A stretch of 6,557 bases of DNA from CAYRGQ01 sp964444885 (GTDB lineage Bacteria; Bacteroidota; Bacteroidia; Sphingobacteriales; Sphingobacteriaceae): contig CAYUIZ010000147.1 of assembly GCA_964444885.1 (NCBI GenBank), positions 1 to 6,557 on the forward strand, given 5' to 3'. This document shows, one piece after another, positions 6,419 through 6,557 of this stretch. Below the pieces are notes generated by a model that had not been told where the DNA came from, made no database searches, and worked only from the letters and a program-made list of their open reading frames with translations. Position 1 is the stretch's first letter. Each line of letters starts with the position of its first letter. The position numbers and the translations under genes are program-made.

Positions 6419-6503
6419 CACACCGTCATTCCGGACGGTTGCGAGCGTGCGAGCAAGCGATTCGGAATCTGTTGGTAGAAAGCACTAGCCAGCAGGAGAC
6501 CGG
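6419..6503 (+). repeat. 85-bp interspersed repeat, copy 2
   Basis: Second full copy of the element at 31-115, 82 of 85 bases identical and in direct orientation, about 6.4 kb away. The inverted arms ATTCCG and CGGAAT and the inner TTGC and GCAA are all kept. It ends with one GGAGACCGG rather than the tandem array of copy 1. It lies downstream of the porV-like gene, so the two copies bracket the whole divergent gene cluster. Confidence 0.85.
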
Positions 6504-6557
6504 CTGCCACGGTATACGCACGCGCTGCCGCGGGCTTCGTAGCGATGGGCTAGGGGC
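6504..6557. other. Right-edge non-coding sequence
   Basis: The last 54 bases are GC-rich and show no ORF. They contain CCGCGG and two GGGCT words, and may belong to a further extragenic repeat that continues beyond the window. This cannot be judged from here. Confidence 0.3.

Noticed and set aside
31..6503. Composite transposon or insertion sequence bounded by the 85-bp repeats
   Set aside because: There is no transposase, integrase or terminal inverted repeat set, and the enclosed genes are secretion and surface functions; the repeats look like extragenic elements.

Overview
The window looks like a piece of a Bacteroidota chromosome, most likely Cytophagales-like, though the genus cannot be told. 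The grounds are a PorV-family protein of the type IX secretion system (T9SS), a large secreted protein ending in a T9SS type A C-terminal sorting domain, lipoproteins with Bacteroidota-style lysine/acid-rich residues after the lipidated cysteine, and genes without clear Shine-Dalgarno sequences. The main genes are GC-rich (roughly 60% or more in the lines I counted). The 3' parts of the two lipoprotein genes and the central intergenic region are clearly AT-richer.

Layout. Positions 1-163 are non-coding and hold one copy of an 85-bp interspersed repeat (31-115) running into a GGAGACC heptamer array. Three minus-strand genes follow, read from right to left as a probable operon with gaps of 21 and 26 bp: small lipoprotein A (4336-4929), its paralogue lipoprotein B (3739-4314), and a 1182-residue secreted alpha/beta hydrolase with a T9SS sorting domain (164-3712). 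A 331-bp AT-rich divergent intergenic region (4930-5260) separates this operon from a plus-strand porV-like gene (5261-6337). The right end (6338-6557) is non-coding. It has fragments of the repeat, then a second full copy of the 85-bp repeat (6419-6503) in the same orientation as the first.

How the genes may work together. In known T9SS biology, PorV binds the C-terminal sorting domains of cargo at the outer membrane and carries them to the PorU attachment complex. A PorV-like gene divergent from a T9SS cargo gene, with no porU upstream, suggests either a stand-alone porV locus or a cargo-dedicated paralogue. The hydrolase has a lipase-type GESMGG nucleophile elbow, so it probably acts on esters or lipids at the cell surface or outside. 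The role of the two lipoproteins is unknown. They share an almost identical first 56 codons but have strongly diverged, AT-rich bodies, which is the most unusual pattern in the window.

No RNA genes, CRISPR array, transposase or integrase is visible.
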